NCBI RefSeq assembly: GCF_900102855.1
Contig: NZ_FMWD01000011.1
Coordinates: 1-64,000 of the forward strand
Direction: 5' to 3'
Length of the DNA: 64,000 nt
Source of the DNA: Thiohalomonas denitrificans
Lineage (GTDB): Bacteria > Pseudomonadota > Gammaproteobacteria > Thiohalomonadales > Thiohalomonadaceae
Shown here: positions 9,427 to 20,648 of the stretch, one piece after another
Layout: each line of letters starts with the position of its first letter
How positions within the stretch are numbered: the first letter of the stretch is position 1
Translations under genes and position numbers: made by a program
The notes under the pieces: model-generated
What the model saw: the letters and a program-made list of their open reading frames with translations, nothing else
Told to the model about the DNA's origin: nothing
Databases searched by the model: none

Positions 9427-10896
9427 ATGAGCCTCTTTCGACGTCTGGCCGCTGTTATCGGCATGGCGGTGGTCGCTGCCACGGCCGGTTGCGCGGTCAA
9501 TCCGGTCAGCGGCCAGAGCGAACTTTCCCTGCTCAGCGAGCAGCAGGAGATCACCATCGGTCGTCAGGAGCACCCGAAGATCATCGAGGCCTACGGCGCA
9601 TACGATGATCCGGAACTCCAGGCCTATGTACAACGCATCGGTGAGAGGCTGGCGGCCAGGAGCCACCGTTCGGATCTGATCTACCGATTTACGGTTCTCG
9701 ATAGCAGTGAGGTCAATGCGTTTGCCCTGCCGGGTGGCTATATCTACATCACCCGCGGTCTCCTCGCCTACCTGAATTCCGAGGATGAACTGGCGGCGGT
9801 TCTGGGCCACGAAATCGGTCACGTGACGGCGCGCCACAGCGTACGCCAGATTAGCGCCTCCACTGCTGCCAATCTGGGTTTTACCCTGGGCGCCCTGCTG
9901 GTGCCGGAGTTGCAGAACCGCGGCGTCAGCGACCTGTTCAGCACCCTGAGTACCGCACTGTTGCGGGGGTACGGGAGAGAGCACGAGCTGGAAGCGGATC
10001 GGCTGGGGGCGCAATACCTGGCCGGAACCGGGCGTGACCCCGAGGCCATGCTGGATGTGGTGGGCGTGCTGAAGAATCAGGAGCAATTCGAAATCCAGCT
10101 TGCCAAAGAAGAGAATCGGGAGCCGCGCGTCTATCACGGTGTGTTTGCCACCCATCCCGACAACGATGAACGCCTCAAAACGGTGGTACGCCAGGCCGAG
10201 GCGCTGCCGGGTGGACAGGCAACAGCGCCCAGGGGGCCGTTCCTGCGCCGCCTGGATGGCCTGGTATTCGGGGAAAGCGCCTCCGAGGGAACCCTGCGCG
10301 GTAATGCCTTCTACCATCGGGATCTCGATATCGCCCTGCAATTTCCGGAGGGGTGGAGGGTCGAGAACCGACCTGACCGGCTGGTCGCCATCTCTCCGGA
10401 TCGGTCCGCGGCTCTTCAGGTCACCGTGGCGGATCGCAACAAACGCATCTCCCCGGAGCGTTTTTTGCGGGATCGACTGAAACTCGATGATCTTCAGGGC
10501 GGCGAACCCCTGAGGGTCGACGGGCTGGACGGCTATACCGGCGTCGCTTCGGCTGGCGCTGGTGCGGACGTGCGAAACGCCCGCGTGGCGGTTCTCTACA
10601 AAGGGTCGCAGGCCTTTGTCTTTCTGGGGACTCCGCAAAAGGCCGACGGGCTCAAGGCCCATGATGATGCCATGATGCGGAGCATTCGTACTTTTCACGC
10701 CCTTAGTGAGGAAGAGCGGGACCTGGCCGAGCCGCTGAGACTCGCGATCATCGAAGCCCGAGACGGCACCACCTTCCGGGAGCTGGCCGCCGAATCCCGG
10801 ATTCACCACCATGCGGAAGAGCAACTACGGCTGCTGAATGCCCGCTACCCTCGCGGCGAACCGATCCCCGGGGAGCGGTTGAAGACCGTTCAATGA
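9427..10896 (+). CDS. M48-family metalloprotease, lipoprotein (BepA/YggG-like)
   Basis: A 489-aa periplasmic zinc protease anchored by a lipoprotein signal (ATAGC lipobox after a hydrophobic stretch). The zinc site is HEIGH at residues 128-132, with third ligand E189 in ELEADRLG. The C-terminal half (about 280-490) adds a domain outside the peptidase. Proteins of this type act in outer-membrane protein quality control. The ATG at 9427 is preceded by GGAGAAG. An earlier in-frame TTG at 9400 was rejected because it would put a charged head before the signal peptide. Confidence 0.88.
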   Translation: MSLFRRLAAVIGMAVVAATAGCAVNPVSGQSELSLLSEQQEITIGRQEHPKIIEAYGAYDDPELQAYVQRIGERLAARSHRSDLIYRFTVLDSSEVNAFALPGGYIYITRGLLAYLNSEDELAAVLGHEIGHVTARHSVRQISASTAANLGFTLGALLVPELQNRGVSDLFSTLSTALLRGYGREHELEADRLGAQYLAGTGRDPEAMLDVVGVLKNQEQFEIQLAKEENREPRVYHGVFATHPDNDERLKTVVRQAEALPGGQATAPRGPFLRRLDGLVFGESASEGTLRGNAFYHRDLDIALQFPEGWRVENRPDRLVAISPDRSAALQVTVADRNKRISPERFLRDRLKLDDLQGGEPLRVDGLDGYTGVASAGAGADVRNARVAVLYKGSQAFVFLGTPQKADGLKAHDDAMMRSIRTFHALSEEERDLAEPLRLAIIEARDGTTFRELAAESRIHHHAEEQLRLLNARYPRGEPIPGERLKTVQ

Positions 10897-10918
10897 ATAA
10901 CAACCAACCGGCAATATC

Positions 10919-12175
10919 ATGACCCGAAACTGGACCGAAGAAGAGCAACAGGCACTCGACTATCATGCACAGCCCGTTCCGGGGAAGATCGCCACGGCCG
11001 TCACCAAGCCCTGTGAAACCCAGCGGGAGCTGAGTCTGGCCTATACCCCGGGTGTTGCCGTTCCGGTGCGGGCCATTGCCGAAGAGCCGCTGGATGCCTA
11101 TCGCTATACCAACAAGGGCAATCTGGTGGCCGTGGTGACCGACGGTACCGCAGTGCTGGGCCTTGGCAACACCGGGGCGCTTGCCAGCAAACCCGTCATG
11201 GAGGGCAAGGGGGTACTGTTCAAGACCTTTGCCGGGATCGATGTGTTCGATATCGAGATCGATGCGGACTCCCCCGATGCAATCGTGGATACGGTGGCGG
11301 CGATTGCGCCCACTTTCGGGGGTATCAATCTGGAGGACATCGCCGCTCCGCACTGCTTCGAGGTGGAGCGAAAGCTGAAGGAGCGCATCGATATTCCCGT
11401 GTTCCACGATGACCAGCACGGGACCGCCATCATTATCGCCGCCGGGCTGCTGAATGCGCTGGATATCCAGGGGAAATCGATCCACGCGACGCAAATCACC
11501 TGTCTCGGGGCGGGTGCCGCCGGCATCGCCTCGATGGAATTGCTGGTGGCGCTCGGTGCCCGGCGTGAAAACATCATGCTGGTGGATCGAAGGGGCATTG
11601 TGCATACCGGGCGTGATGACCTCAACGCCTACAAGCGCGAGTTTGCGGTCGAGACCGGACGGCGCACCCTGGCGGATGCCATGGCGGGCGCTGATGTGTT
11701 CATCGGAGTGTCGGGACCGGACCTGGTCGATGCCGGAATGCTCGCGAGTATGGCGCCCCGGCCGGTCGTCTTTGCGCTCTCGAATCCGGTGCCCGAAGTC
11801 CGCCCCGAGCTGGCCCGCGAGACGCGAAATGACCTCATCATGGCGACAGGTCGCAGCGACTACCCGAATCAGGTCAACAATGTGTTGGGCTTTCCCTTCA
11901 TCTTCCGGGGTGCGCTTGATGTCGGGGCCCGGGCCATCAATACTGAGATGGCGATCGCGGCGGTGCATGCGCTCAAGGCACTGGCCCACGAGCCGGTGCC
12001 CGACAGCGTACTGGAGGCCTACGAGCAGGAAACGATGAAGTTCGGGCCGGACTACATCATTCCCAAACCTTTTGATCCGCGACTAATCGAAAACGTGCCC
12101 CCTGCCGTCGCCCGCGCTGCCATCGACACCGGCGTCGCCCGCTACGGCTGGCCCGCGCACTACCCGCAGCAGTAG
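10919..12175 (+). CDS. malic enzyme (malate dehydrogenase, oxaloacetate-decarboxylating)
   Basis: A 418-aa enzyme converting malate to pyruvate and CO2 with reduction of NAD(P). It shows the substrate-binding [11 protein letters not shown] segment, the tyrosine/lysine region [19 protein letters not shown], the metal-site stretch FHDDQHGTA and the Rossmann motif [11 protein letters not shown]. The protein stops after the catalytic half. The phosphotransacetylase-like C-terminal domain of MaeB-type enzymes is absent, so this is the short form. It begins 22 bases after the M48 protease gene and may be cotranscribed. In Pseudomonas a malic enzyme also precedes ponA. Confidence 0.93.
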   Translation: MTRNWTEEEQQALDYHAQPVPGKIATAVTKPCETQRELSLAYTPGVAVPVRAIAEEPLDAYRYTNKGNLVAVVTDGTAVLGLGNTGALASKPVMEGKGVLFKTFAGIDVFDIEIDADSPDAIVDTVAAIAPTFGGINLEDIAAPHCFEVERKLKERIDIPVFHDDQHGTAIIIAAGLLNALDIQGKSIHATQITCLGAGAAGIASMELLVALGARRENIMLVDRRGIVHTGRDDLNAYKREFAVETGRRTLADAMAGADVFIGVSGPDLVDAGMLASMAPRPVVFALSNPVPEVRPELARETRNDLIMATGRSDYPNQVNNVLGFPFIFRGALDVGARAINTEMAIAAVHALKALAHEPVPDSVLEAYEQETMKFGPDYIIPKPFDPRLIENVPPAVARAAIDTGVARYGWPAHYPQQ

Positions 12176-12187
12176 GGCCTGGCACCC

Positions 12188-12241
12188 GTAGGACGGCCTT
12201 CAGCCGTCAGACTGGAACGACGGCCTAAAGGCCGACCTACC
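12188..12241. repeat. REP-like palindrome (GTAGG...CCTAC)
   Basis: Between the converging malic enzyme gene and the 205-aa gene lies an imperfect palindrome from GTAGGACGGCCTTCAGCCGTC to GGCCTAAAGGCCGACCTAC. Two internal hairpins (ACGGC..GCCGT; GGCCTAAAGGCC) make it a REP-type repeat. It could also act as a bidirectional terminator. Confidence 0.65.
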
Positions 12242-12264
12242 GTTTTTTTCCGGAGGCGTGCGGG

Positions 12265-12882
12265 CTAACCGCGCTCTTCCTGAAGCAGCGCCTCCACCTC
12301 GTGGCGATTGGCCCGGCGCATCGGCCGGCCATCCACCGGGCTGAGCGGGGCCTGACGCTGGCCCTTTACCGGAAACACGGTCATTTCGACGACGATGTCG
12401 TCCGCGAGGATCCGGTACATGGGAAAGGTTTCCTGCTTTTCGGGCTCGAGACGAACGCGGCGTTCGTCGTGTTCGAACGGGATACCGCGATCGCCAAGAA
12501 AGAAGTCCACCTGTTCCGGGGTATCGGAAAACAGGTGAAGGTAGATCGGCGAGTGATCGTCGGCCGTGCCGGCGAGCACCGGTCCTACCAGTCGGGGTGA
12601 AAACGTCCCGAGCATCTTCATGGCCCCGACCGCTGCTTCCCGTAGTTCCCTCAACCGCTGAGGCTGGCTCTCCGGCTGGAAGATCGAGAGGTATTCCGCC
12701 CGTGCCTGTTCGATCTCCCGGTTGGTGGGCAGATTCCGGGTCTGGCTCAGGCCGAGTCGTTCAGCCGCCTTGCGCTTGGCCATCGCAAAATCGCGTATGC
12801 CACCTTCGATCATGAAGCGGGCCGCTTCCTGGGCCAACTGCTGGCGTACCTGCGCTTCCCGCCTGGGGGACTGTTTCGGCAT
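12265..12882 (-). CDS. conserved protein of unknown function (205 aa)
   Basis: Not recognised beyond a likely conserved gammaproteobacterial protein. The N-terminus is helical and basic (EAARFMIEGGIRDFAMAKRKAAERLG). The middle (FSPRLVGPVLAGTADDHSPIYLHLFSDTPEQVDFFL) reads like an alpha/beta fold reminiscent of nucleotidyltransferase-like proteins, but no catalytic signature is complete. No signal peptide or membrane segment is present. It lies downstream of ponA on the same strand with a ~140-bp gap. Confidence 0.7.
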   Translation of the reverse strand: MPKQSPRREAQVRQQLAQEAARFMIEGGIRDFAMAKRKAAERLGLSQTRNLPTNREIEQARAEYLSIFQPESQPQRLRELREAAVGAMKMLGTFSPRLVGPVLAGTADDHSPIYLHLFSDTPEQVDFFLGDRGIPFEHDERRVRLEPEKQETFPMYRILADDIVVEMTVFPVKGQRQAPLSPVDGRPMRRANRHEVEALLQEERG

Positions 12883-13025
12883 GGTGAGATAGTTCTGGAA
12901 CGGTCTTTGTGTGGGTACAAACGATCATAGGGCACGGGTGGACTTGAGTCCCACAGGGCTGCGGCTGTGTGCCGTTGTCGATCGCGGGTCGACAACGGAC
13001 ACTCGGACTCCGGTATTCCCGTGCC

Positions 13026-15491
13026 TTAAAACAACTGCTCCGTCACCGTACTGCCACCCCCGGAGGTTTCAGTGCCAGTGGCTACCGGCTCGGTTTTCTG
13101 CTCGGGTACATATTCGCTACGGAAGGTCTCGAACATCGCATCCGGAGTGCCGCTGCGCGCCAGCAGTCCGGTCTCGGGGTCGATACGGACGCTCACAAGA
13201 CCTGGTGGCTGCTCGAGTTTGTGCTCGCTTCGACCGTCCAGGGCCACCGCCATGTATTTGATCCACATCGGAAGTGCGGCACGGGAGCCGGTTTCGTACC
13301 GCCCCATGGATCGCGGGGTATCAAAGCCCACCCAGGTGGTGGTCACCACGTCCCGGTTGAACCCGGAAAACCAGGCGTCGAGCTGTTCATTGGTCGTGCC
13401 GGTCTTTCCGGCGAGGTCGCGCCGGCCCAGCGTGAGTGCCTTCTGGCCGGTGCCGCGCCGAATCACGTCCTGCAGCATCGAGGTTACCAGATAGACGTTG
13501 CGGAGGTCGACGCTGCGGGGCGCCAGATGCGGTTCACGCAGGAAATCGGCCAGGGGATCCGTTGCTGTTACGAACACCTTCGGTTCGATTTCCGGCTCTG
13601 GCGGCTGCTCCGCCTCTTCCTCCCCTTCTTGTTCGCAGGGGAGGCACGCCCTTGCCGGATCAGCCTTGAACAGCAGGTTCCCCTTGGCATCTTCGATGCG
13701 CTGAATGAAGTAAGGTTTCACCTGAAAACCGCCGTTGGCCAGAACCGCATAGCCCCGTGCGAGTACCCACGGGGTCATTGCGGAGCTTCCTAGCGCCATG
13801 GAGAGATCGCGGTTCAGACTTTTCGGATCGAAACCGAATTTCGCTACATGATCCAGGGCGCTGGGGACTCCCATCGAACGGAGCAAACGGATCGATACCA
13901 GGTTACGGGAGCGCACCAGGGCCTCCCGCAAGCGGGTAGGTCCGAAGAAGCGCCCGCTGTAATTCTGGGGTCGCCACTCCGTCTCCAGCGCCTGGTCCGC
14001 GAATACTACCGGCGCGTCGTTGATCACGCTCGCCGGAGTAAAGCCGTTGGCTAGCGCCGCGGAGTAGATGAAGGGCTTGAAGTTGGAGCCCGGCTGCCGT
14101 TCAGCCTGGATCGCTCGATTGAATTTGCTTTGATAGTAGTCGAAGCCGCCAACCACGGACAGTACTGCCCCGTCATCCGGTCGCAGCGAGACGAGCGCCC
14201 CCGACACCTCGGGTACCTCGGCCAGTAGCCACTGCTCTTCCCCTGCAGGTTCAAGCCGAACGATGTCGCCGACGTTGAGAATATCTGCCGCTTTTTTCGG
14301 CTCGGGTCCGACGCGGAAATCATCAATATACGGACGGGCCCAGGCCATCGCTTCCCAGTCGAGTTCCACCGGCTCCTCTTCACCACGCAAGTACACTTTA
14401 GCGGAGGTTTCACCAACATCGACGACGATTCCGGGCTGCAGGTTGCCGATGCTCGACCGATCTTTCAGCGCCGCTTTCCATGCCTCCGGACCGGCGTCCT
14501 GTTCCAGCACGACGTGCGCTTCCGGTCCCCGATAGCCGTGGCGGCGGTGATACTCCAGGAGTGCCTCCCGCAACGCCTGGTTGGCCCCGGTCTGCAGGCG
14601 GGCCTCTACCGTCGTATAGACCCGGTACCCGGCAGTGTAGGCTGCGGGGCCGAAGTGTTTGACCATTTCGGCCCTGACCATCTCGGCCAGGAAGGGGGCT
14701 TCCATTTGGTTGGATGAGGCATGCAGATGGGCAATGGCGGGTGTCTGTAGATACTCCTCATACTCGTCGCGGGATATGAAATCGAGTTCGTGCATCCGGC
14801 GCAGTACATAATCCCGACGCTCCATCGCCCGCTCGGGATTCACCACCGGATTGAACCGCGACGGGGCTTTCGGCAGTCCTGCAATCATCGCCAGTTCGGG
14901 GACTCCAAGCTCGTTGATCTCCTTGCCGTAGTAGACTTGCGCCGCGGCCGCCACGCCGTACGAGCGCTTGCCCAGATAGATCTTGTTGAGGTATAGCTCC
15001 AGTATTTCCGGTTTGGTCAGTTGCCGTTCGATCGTGAGGGCAAGGAAGATCTCGCGAACCTTGCGCAGGTAGGTTTTTTCACTGCTGAGGAAAAAGTTGC
15101 GGGCTACCTGCATGGTAATGGTACTGCCGCCCTGACCCTTTGATCCGGTACGGATGAGATGCACCACTGCCCGAATGATGCCCTGGTAATCAACGCCCGG
15201 GTGCTCGAAGAAGCGATCATCTTCGGCTGCAAGCACCGCCTGCACCATGGCCGTGGGGATCTGCTCGTAATCCAGTGGGGTGCGTCGCATCTCCCCGTAT
15301 TCGGCGATAAGCTCGCCTTCGCGGGAGTAGATCCGCAACGGCACCTGCAGCTGCACATCCTTGAGCTTCTCGATGGAGGGGAGTTCGGGAGCGACGTAGA
15401 GATAGGCGCCAACCACCGCCCCGGCGCCCAGAACACCCAGGATGAATACCGTGAGCAGGCCACGGCGGATCAAGCGAAGAAAAAATTTCAT
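13026..15491 (-). CDS. mrcA: penicillin-binding protein 1A (class A PBP)
   Basis: An 821-aa bifunctional peptidoglycan synthase (also called ponA). One N-terminal membrane segment anchors it in the inner membrane. The GT51 glycosyltransferase domain has EDDRFFEHPGVDYQGI and GQGGSTITMQVARN. An OB-like insert follows. The transpeptidase shows SxxK in PGSNFKPF, SxN in RSRNLVS and KTGT in LAGKTGTTNEQ. The Ser/Gly/Thr-rich C-terminus is low complexity. It is divergent from pilM, the standard order in Pseudomonas and relatives. Confidence 0.96.
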   Translation of the reverse strand: MKFFLRLIRRGLLTVFILGVLGAGAVVGAYLYVAPELPSIEKLKDVQLQVPLRIYSREGELIAEYGEMRRTPLDYEQIPTAMVQAVLAAEDDRFFEHPGVDYQGIIRAVVHLIRTGSKGQGGSTITMQVARNFFLSSEKTYLRKVREIFLALTIERQLTKPEILELYLNKIYLGKRSYGVAAAAQVYYGKEINELGVPELAMIAGLPKAPSRFNPVVNPERAMERRDYVLRRMHELDFISRDEYEEYLQTPAIAHLHASSNQMEAPFLAEMVRAEMVKHFGPAAYTAGYRVYTTVEARLQTGANQALREALLEYHRRHGYRGPEAHVVLEQDAGPEAWKAALKDRSSIGNLQPGIVVDVGETSAKVYLRGEEEPVELDWEAMAWARPYIDDFRVGPEPKKAADILNVGDIVRLEPAGEEQWLLAEVPEVSGALVSLRPDDGAVLSVVGGFDYYQSKFNRAIQAERQPGSNFKPFIYSAALANGFTPASVINDAPVVFADQALETEWRPQNYSGRFFGPTRLREALVRSRNLVSIRLLRSMGVPSALDHVAKFGFDPKSLNRDLSMALGSSAMTPWVLARGYAVLANGGFQVKPYFIQRIEDAKGNLLFKADPARACLPCEQEGEEEAEQPPEPEIEPKVFVTATDPLADFLREPHLAPRSVDLRNVYLVTSMLQDVIRRGTGQKALTLGRRDLAGKTGTTNEQLDAWFSGFNRDVVTTTWVGFDTPRSMGRYETGSRAALPMWIKYMAVALDGRSEHKLEQPPGLVSVRIDPETGLLARSGTPDAMFETFRSEYVPEQKTEPVATGTETSGGGSTVTEQLF

Positions 15492-15589
15492 GTTTTGGAC
15501 TTGAGAACTGGTTCAACGGCATTTCAGGGGCAAAACAGTATAAAGGTTTCGTTGGCGGCTAACTATGAACCCATGTCACGTTTTGCCTG

Positions 15590-15618
15590 TTGACCGCTAG
15601 TTGTGACTGGTATTTAAT
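15590..15618 (+). promoter_or_regulatory. candidate sigma-70 promoter of pilMNOPQ
   Basis: TTGACC (15590-15595), a 17-bp spacer, then TTTAAT (15613-15618), lying 46 bp before the pilM start in the ponA/pilM divergent region. The boxes are close to consensus. No other evidence supports use. Confidence 0.45.
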
Positions 15619-15643
15619 GTAGTCGTCTAAATTTTGCGCGTAA

Positions 15644-16737
<1,094 letters not shown>

Positions 16738-16738
<1 letters not shown>

Positions 16739-17310
16739 TGGCACGCATCAACCTGTTACCGTGGCGCGAAGAACGGCGCAACGAGAAGAAGCGCGAATTC
16801 GGGGTCGCTGCTGCCGGCTCGGTTTTGCTGATGGGCGGCATTGTGCTTCTCGCGCACATACAGATTAACGGCATGATCGGCTATCAGGAGTCGCGCAACC
16901 GCTATATCCAGGAAGAAATCAAACAAGTCGAATCCAAGATCAGGGAAATCCGGGATATCGAGAAGCAGAAGGCGCAGCTCATCGCGCGCATGCGCGTCAT
17001 TGAGCGGTTGCAGCGAAACCGTCCCGAAGTCGTCCACCTTTTTCAGGAACTGGTGGAACGCATACCTGAAGGGGTGCAGCTGAGCCAATTGAGCCAAAGT
17101 GGTTCGGCCATTACCCTGAAAGGTCAGACACAATCCAATGCGCGGGTCTCCTCTTTCATGCGGGCGCTGGACAGTTCGGACTGGTTTACCAAACCGCAAC
17201 TGGATGTGATCCAGTCCAGCTCCAGGGGTGGCGACCGTACGCGTTCCTTCACGTTGCGGATTCAGCAGGCCAATCCTGCCGGCGGATCCGGGAATGGAGA
17301 GAAGGGGTAA
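16738..17310 (+). CDS. pilN: type IV pilus assembly protein PilN
   Basis: A 190-aa inner-membrane protein of the alignment subcomplex. The short cytoplasmic head INLLPWREERR is the conserved PilM-binding motif. A single membrane segment (about 23-42) precedes a coiled coil (NRYIQEEIKQVESKIREI) and a periplasmic ferredoxin-like domain. It pairs with PilO. Confidence 0.95.
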
Positions 17311-17316
17311 GGGGCG

Positions 17317-17904
17317 ATGGACCTGAATATCAATTTCAACGATCTCGACCTCGAGAATGTCGGCAACTGGCCACCGCTGGTAAAAGGCATCTCTATCCTG
17401 ATTCTCTGTATTCTGACCCTCGGTGCGGGCTACTACTTCGATACCCAGCATCAGTGGCAGGAGCTCGAGCGCGTTCGTGCCAAGGAGAGCGTGCTCAAAA
17501 AAGACTTCGAGACCAAACAGGCCAAAGCGGCCAACCTCGATGCCTACAAGCAGCAGATGCAGGAAATGAAGGAATCCTTCGGCACGATGCTCCGTCAGTT
17601 GCCGAGTAAAACGGAAGTCCCCGATCTGCTCGTGGACATTACCCAGACCGGGCTTGCCACCGGTCTCGAATTCGAACTGTTCCAGCCCCGCGCGGAAGCT
17701 CCGAAAGAGTTTTACGCCGAACTGCCGATCTCACTGCGGGTGACGGGTGGTTATCACAAGTTTGGTGAATTTGTCAGCGGTATCGCAGCCTTGCCTCGCA
17801 TCGTCACGCTTCACGACATCTCCATCTCGGGCTCCGACCAGTCCCTGGTGATGAATGCGACTGCCAAGACTTACCGTTACCTTGATGAAGACGAGGCCAA
17901 GTAG
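17317..17904 (+). CDS. pilO: type IV pilus assembly protein PilO
   Basis: A 195-aa partner of PilN with the same plan: cytoplasmic head, one membrane segment (about 26-43), coiled coil and periplasmic domain ending in the PilO-typical LPRIVTLHDISIS stretch. It starts 6 bases after pilN with GGGG upstream. Its stop overlaps the first possible pilP start. Confidence 0.95.
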   Translation: MDLNINFNDLDLENVGNWPPLVKGISILILCILTLGAGYYFDTQHQWQELERVRAKESVLKKDFETKQAKAANLDAYKQQMQEMKESFGTMLRQLPSKTEVPDLLVDITQTGLATGLEFELFQPRAEAPKEFYAELPISLRVTGGYHKFGEFVSGIAALPRIVTLHDISISGSDQSLVMNATAKTYRYLDEDEAK

Positions 17905-18464
17905 TGGTGCAGGTCATGCGAATTGGACAAACGTGGTTACGGATCCTGGGGACAGTTGCCCTCGGTACGCTTTTCGCACTAACCGGCTGTATGGGGTCGG
18001 ACGGAGGGCACGCCGACCTGCAGCAATTCGTCAACGAGGTGAAGGCGCGCAAGGGAAGCCGGATCGCCCCGATGCCGGAATTTCAGATGTACGAGGGTTT
18101 CGAGTACTCCGCTTTCGACAGGCGCGAGCCCTTTACCCTGGCCGGTATGGATGCTGAACGAGTACCCGTCTCCAATAACGGTATCAGTCCCAATCAGGAC
18201 AGGCATAAAGAGCCGCTTGAGCAGTTTCCGCTCGATACGCTCAACTTTGCGGGTCATCTCGAAAAGAAGGAGCAGAAATGGGCCATCCTGACGGCCCCGG
18301 ATGGCCTGGTGCATCGCGTTCAGGTCGGTAACCATCTCGGCCAGAACTACGGTCGAATCACCAATGTGACCGAGACCCGTATCGAGCTGGTCGAAATCGT
18401 ACCGGACGGTATTGGTGGCTGGATAGAGCGTGAGGCAGCCCTTGCCCTTGACTCAGAAGAATAA
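17904..18464 (+). CDS. pilP: type IV pilus lipoprotein PilP
   Basis: A 186-aa (or slightly shorter) lipoprotein that connects PilNO to the secretin. A lipobox LTGC follows the hydrophobic signal. The HM domain is seen in LDTLNFAGHLEKKEQKWAILTAPDG and VQVGNHLGQNYGRI. Three in-frame starts exist: GTG 17904, GTG 17907 and ATG 17916. The ATG gives a cleaner lipoprotein signal, while the first GTG overlaps the pilO stop. Confidence 0.93.
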   Translation: MVQVMRIGQTWLRILGTVALGTLFALTGCMGSDGGHADLQQFVNEVKARKGSRIAPMPEFQMYEGFEYSAFDRREPFTLAGMDAERVPVSNNGISPNQDRHKEPLEQFPLDTLNFAGHLEKKEQKWAILTAPDGLVHRVQVGNHLGQNYGRITNVTETRIELVEIVPDGIGGWIEREAALALDSEE

Positions 18465-18489
18465 CTTTGCACGGAGAGAGGCGGTCCCA

Positions 18490-20586
18490 ATGATTCTCCA
18501 TCGATTTCTTTTTGATGCGGCACGGCTACCGGCTTTGGTCGCCGCTATTTTGCTGATATCCGTCGGTGAAAACGCGCTGGCAGCGACACGGGCGCTGGAA
18601 GATGTCAGCTATTCCGAGCTTCCGGGGGATCGGGTCGAATTGCGGCTACAGATGTCGGGACCGGCCCCCGAGCCGGGCAGCTTCACCATCGATGATCCGG
18701 CGCGTATTGCAATCGATCTTCCGGAAACGGAAGTGGCGCTTGCCAAGCGGTTCATGGATATCGATGCCGCGCCGGCGCGGAGTGTCCGCGCGGTGGCAGC
18801 CAACGGGCGCACGCGGGTCGTGGTTGCCCTGAGCCACATGGTGCCCTACGAGCTGGAGCGCGATGGGAACAGTATCCTTCTGACTATCGGCGGCAAGACC
18901 GCAAAGACGGCGGCCACGGGCATTCCGGATAGCGATAAAATCGATGCCGGCCGAGTGCGCGACCTCAAAGAGATTGACTTCCGCCGGGGCGAAGAGGGTC
19001 AGGGGAAAATCATTGTTACGCTGGACCCGGGCACCTCCGTTGATATGAAGGAGCGCAGCGGCGATGTCGTCATAGATTTCCTTAACAGCGACCTGCCCGA
19101 AGAGCTGGAGCGTCGCCTGAACGTCACCGATTTCGCCACGCCGGTAAATACCATCGACACCTATCGCACGGGCGATGGCGTTCGGATGAAGGTCGACGCC
19201 AGGTCCCCGTTTGAACACCTGGCCTATCAGACCGGCGACACCTACGTCCTCGAAGTGATGCCGGTCGAAGAGAAGGAATCCACGGGCACGGCGGATCTCG
19301 GAGCGGATGGCTACACGGGAGAGCGGCTGTCGCTCAACTTCCAGGACATCGAAGTCAGGGCCGTACTTCAGCTCATCGCCGACTTCACCGGGCTCAATAT
19401 CGTCGCTTCCGACACGGTCCAGGGACAGATTACCCTGCGCCTGAAGAATGTCCCCTGGGACCAGGCCCTGGACATTATTCTCAAGAGCAAGGGCCTGGGG
19501 ATGCGCCAGAGCGGCAATGTCGTGCTGATCGCACCGAACGAGGAGTTGGCTGCACGCGAGAAGCAGGAGCTCGAGGCCAACCGGCAGAAGGAAGATCTGG
19601 CGCCGCTGCGTACCGAATACTTCGAGGTCAATTATGCCAAGGCATCTGAAATTGCCAGCCTCTTGAAGTCGGGGGAGAGCTCCATCCTCTCGGAGCGCGC
19701 CAACGTTTCGGTGGATGTGCGCACCAACACGCTGATGGTGTCGGAGACGGCCGAAAATCTGGAGGATGTGGCGCGCCTTGTGGAAAGACTCGACGTCGCC
19801 ATTCGCCAGGTACTGATCGAGTCCCGCATCGTTATCGCCAATGACGACTTCAGCAAGGACCTCGGTGTCCGTTTCGGTGTCAGCGGTTATGAAGTGGATG
19901 GCGACACGGTGGGGCTTACGTCGGGGACTGTCGAGGGAACCCAGACGATTTGGGACGAATCCAGCGCAGGTGAAATCGTATTTGGTTCCCCGGAGGATCG
20001 ACTGAATGTCGATCTGTCGGCGCCCGGAGCTGCCGGTCAGCTCGCCGTGGCTTTCCTTTCCGGTGACTACTTGGTGGACCTTGAACTCTCCGCCCTGCAG
20101 ACGGAAGGAAAAGGTGAAGTGATCTCCAATCCGCGGGTGGTGACCTCCAACCAGAAGGAGGCCACCATCAAGCAGGGCGTGGAGATCCCCTATCAGGAGG
20201 CGAGTGCCAGTGGAGCCACCTCCACTTCATTCAAAGAAGCGGTTCTCGCATTGAGTGTGACGCCTCAGATTACACCGGATGATCGTATAGTCATGGACTT
20301 GGCGGTCAGCAAGGATAGCCAAGGGCAATCTGTCGGCGGCATTCCCACCATTAACACCCGCGAGGTCGAGACCCAGGTACTCGTCAACAACGGCGATACG
20401 GTCGTCCTCGGCGGTATCTACGAGCAGACCACGCTCAATGATGTCGAAAAAGTCCCCTTCTTCGGTGACCTGCCGCTGCTCGGACGCCTGTTCAAGCGCA
20501 CCAGCACAGTGGACAGCAAGGCCGAACTGCTCATCTTCGTTACACCGAAGATCCTCAAGGAGGGTCTTTCCGGCAGTTTCGAATAG
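18490..20586 (+). CDS. pilQ: type IV pilus secretin PilQ
   Basis: A 698-aa outer-membrane secretin through which the pilus is extruded. It has a signal peptide, N-terminal AMIN domains (LEDVSYSELPGDRVELRL and a second copy after DLKEIDFRRGEEG), an STN domain (LSLNFQDIEVRAVLQLIADFTGLNIV), N1-type domains and the C-terminal secretin barrel (VISNPRVVTSNQKEATIKQG, VPFFGDLPLLGRLFK). The ATG at 18490 with GGAGAGAGG upstream was chosen. The longer frame from 18430 overlaps pilP by 35 bases without a signal peptide at its head. Confidence 0.95.
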   Translation: MILHRFLFDAARLPALVAAILLISVGENALAATRALEDVSYSELPGDRVELRLQMSGPAPEPGSFTIDDPARIAIDLPETEVALAKRFMDIDAAPARSVRAVAANGRTRVVVALSHMVPYELERDGNSILLTIGGKTAKTAATGIPDSDKIDAGRVRDLKEIDFRRGEEGQGKIIVTLDPGTSVDMKERSGDVVIDFLNSDLPEELERRLNVTDFATPVNTIDTYRTGDGVRMKVDARSPFEHLAYQTGDTYVLEVMPVEEKESTGTADLGADGYTGERLSLNFQDIEVRAVLQLIADFTGLNIVASDTVQGQITLRLKNVPWDQALDIILKSKGLGMRQSGNVVLIAPNEELAAREKQELEANRQKEDLAPLRTEYFEVNYAKASEIASLLKSGESSILSERANVSVDVRTNTLMVSETAENLEDVARLVERLDVAIRQVLIESRIVIANDDFSKDLGVRFGVSGYEVDGDTVGLTSGTVEGTQTIWDESSAGEIVFGSPEDRLNVDLSAPGAAGQLAVAFLSGDYLVDLELSALQTEGKGEVISNPRVVTSNQKEATIKQGVEIPYQEASASGATSTSFKEAVLALSVTPQITPDDRIVMDLAVSKDSQGQSVGGIPTINTREVETQVLVNNGDTVVLGGIYEQTTLNDVEKVPFFGDLPLLGRLFKRTSTVDSKAELLIFVTPKILKEGLSGSFE

Positions 20587-20648
20587 TACAAAAAAAGGAT
20601 AGTATGCCGGTAGTTAGGAAGCTGCCGTTGGGGAAAAGGGTAATAACA

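Noticed and set aside
8611-10824. 737-aa open frame antisense to DUF3135, rpmE and the M48 gene
   Set aside because: It covers three well-supported genes and the rpmE terminator; low-complexity translation without domains.
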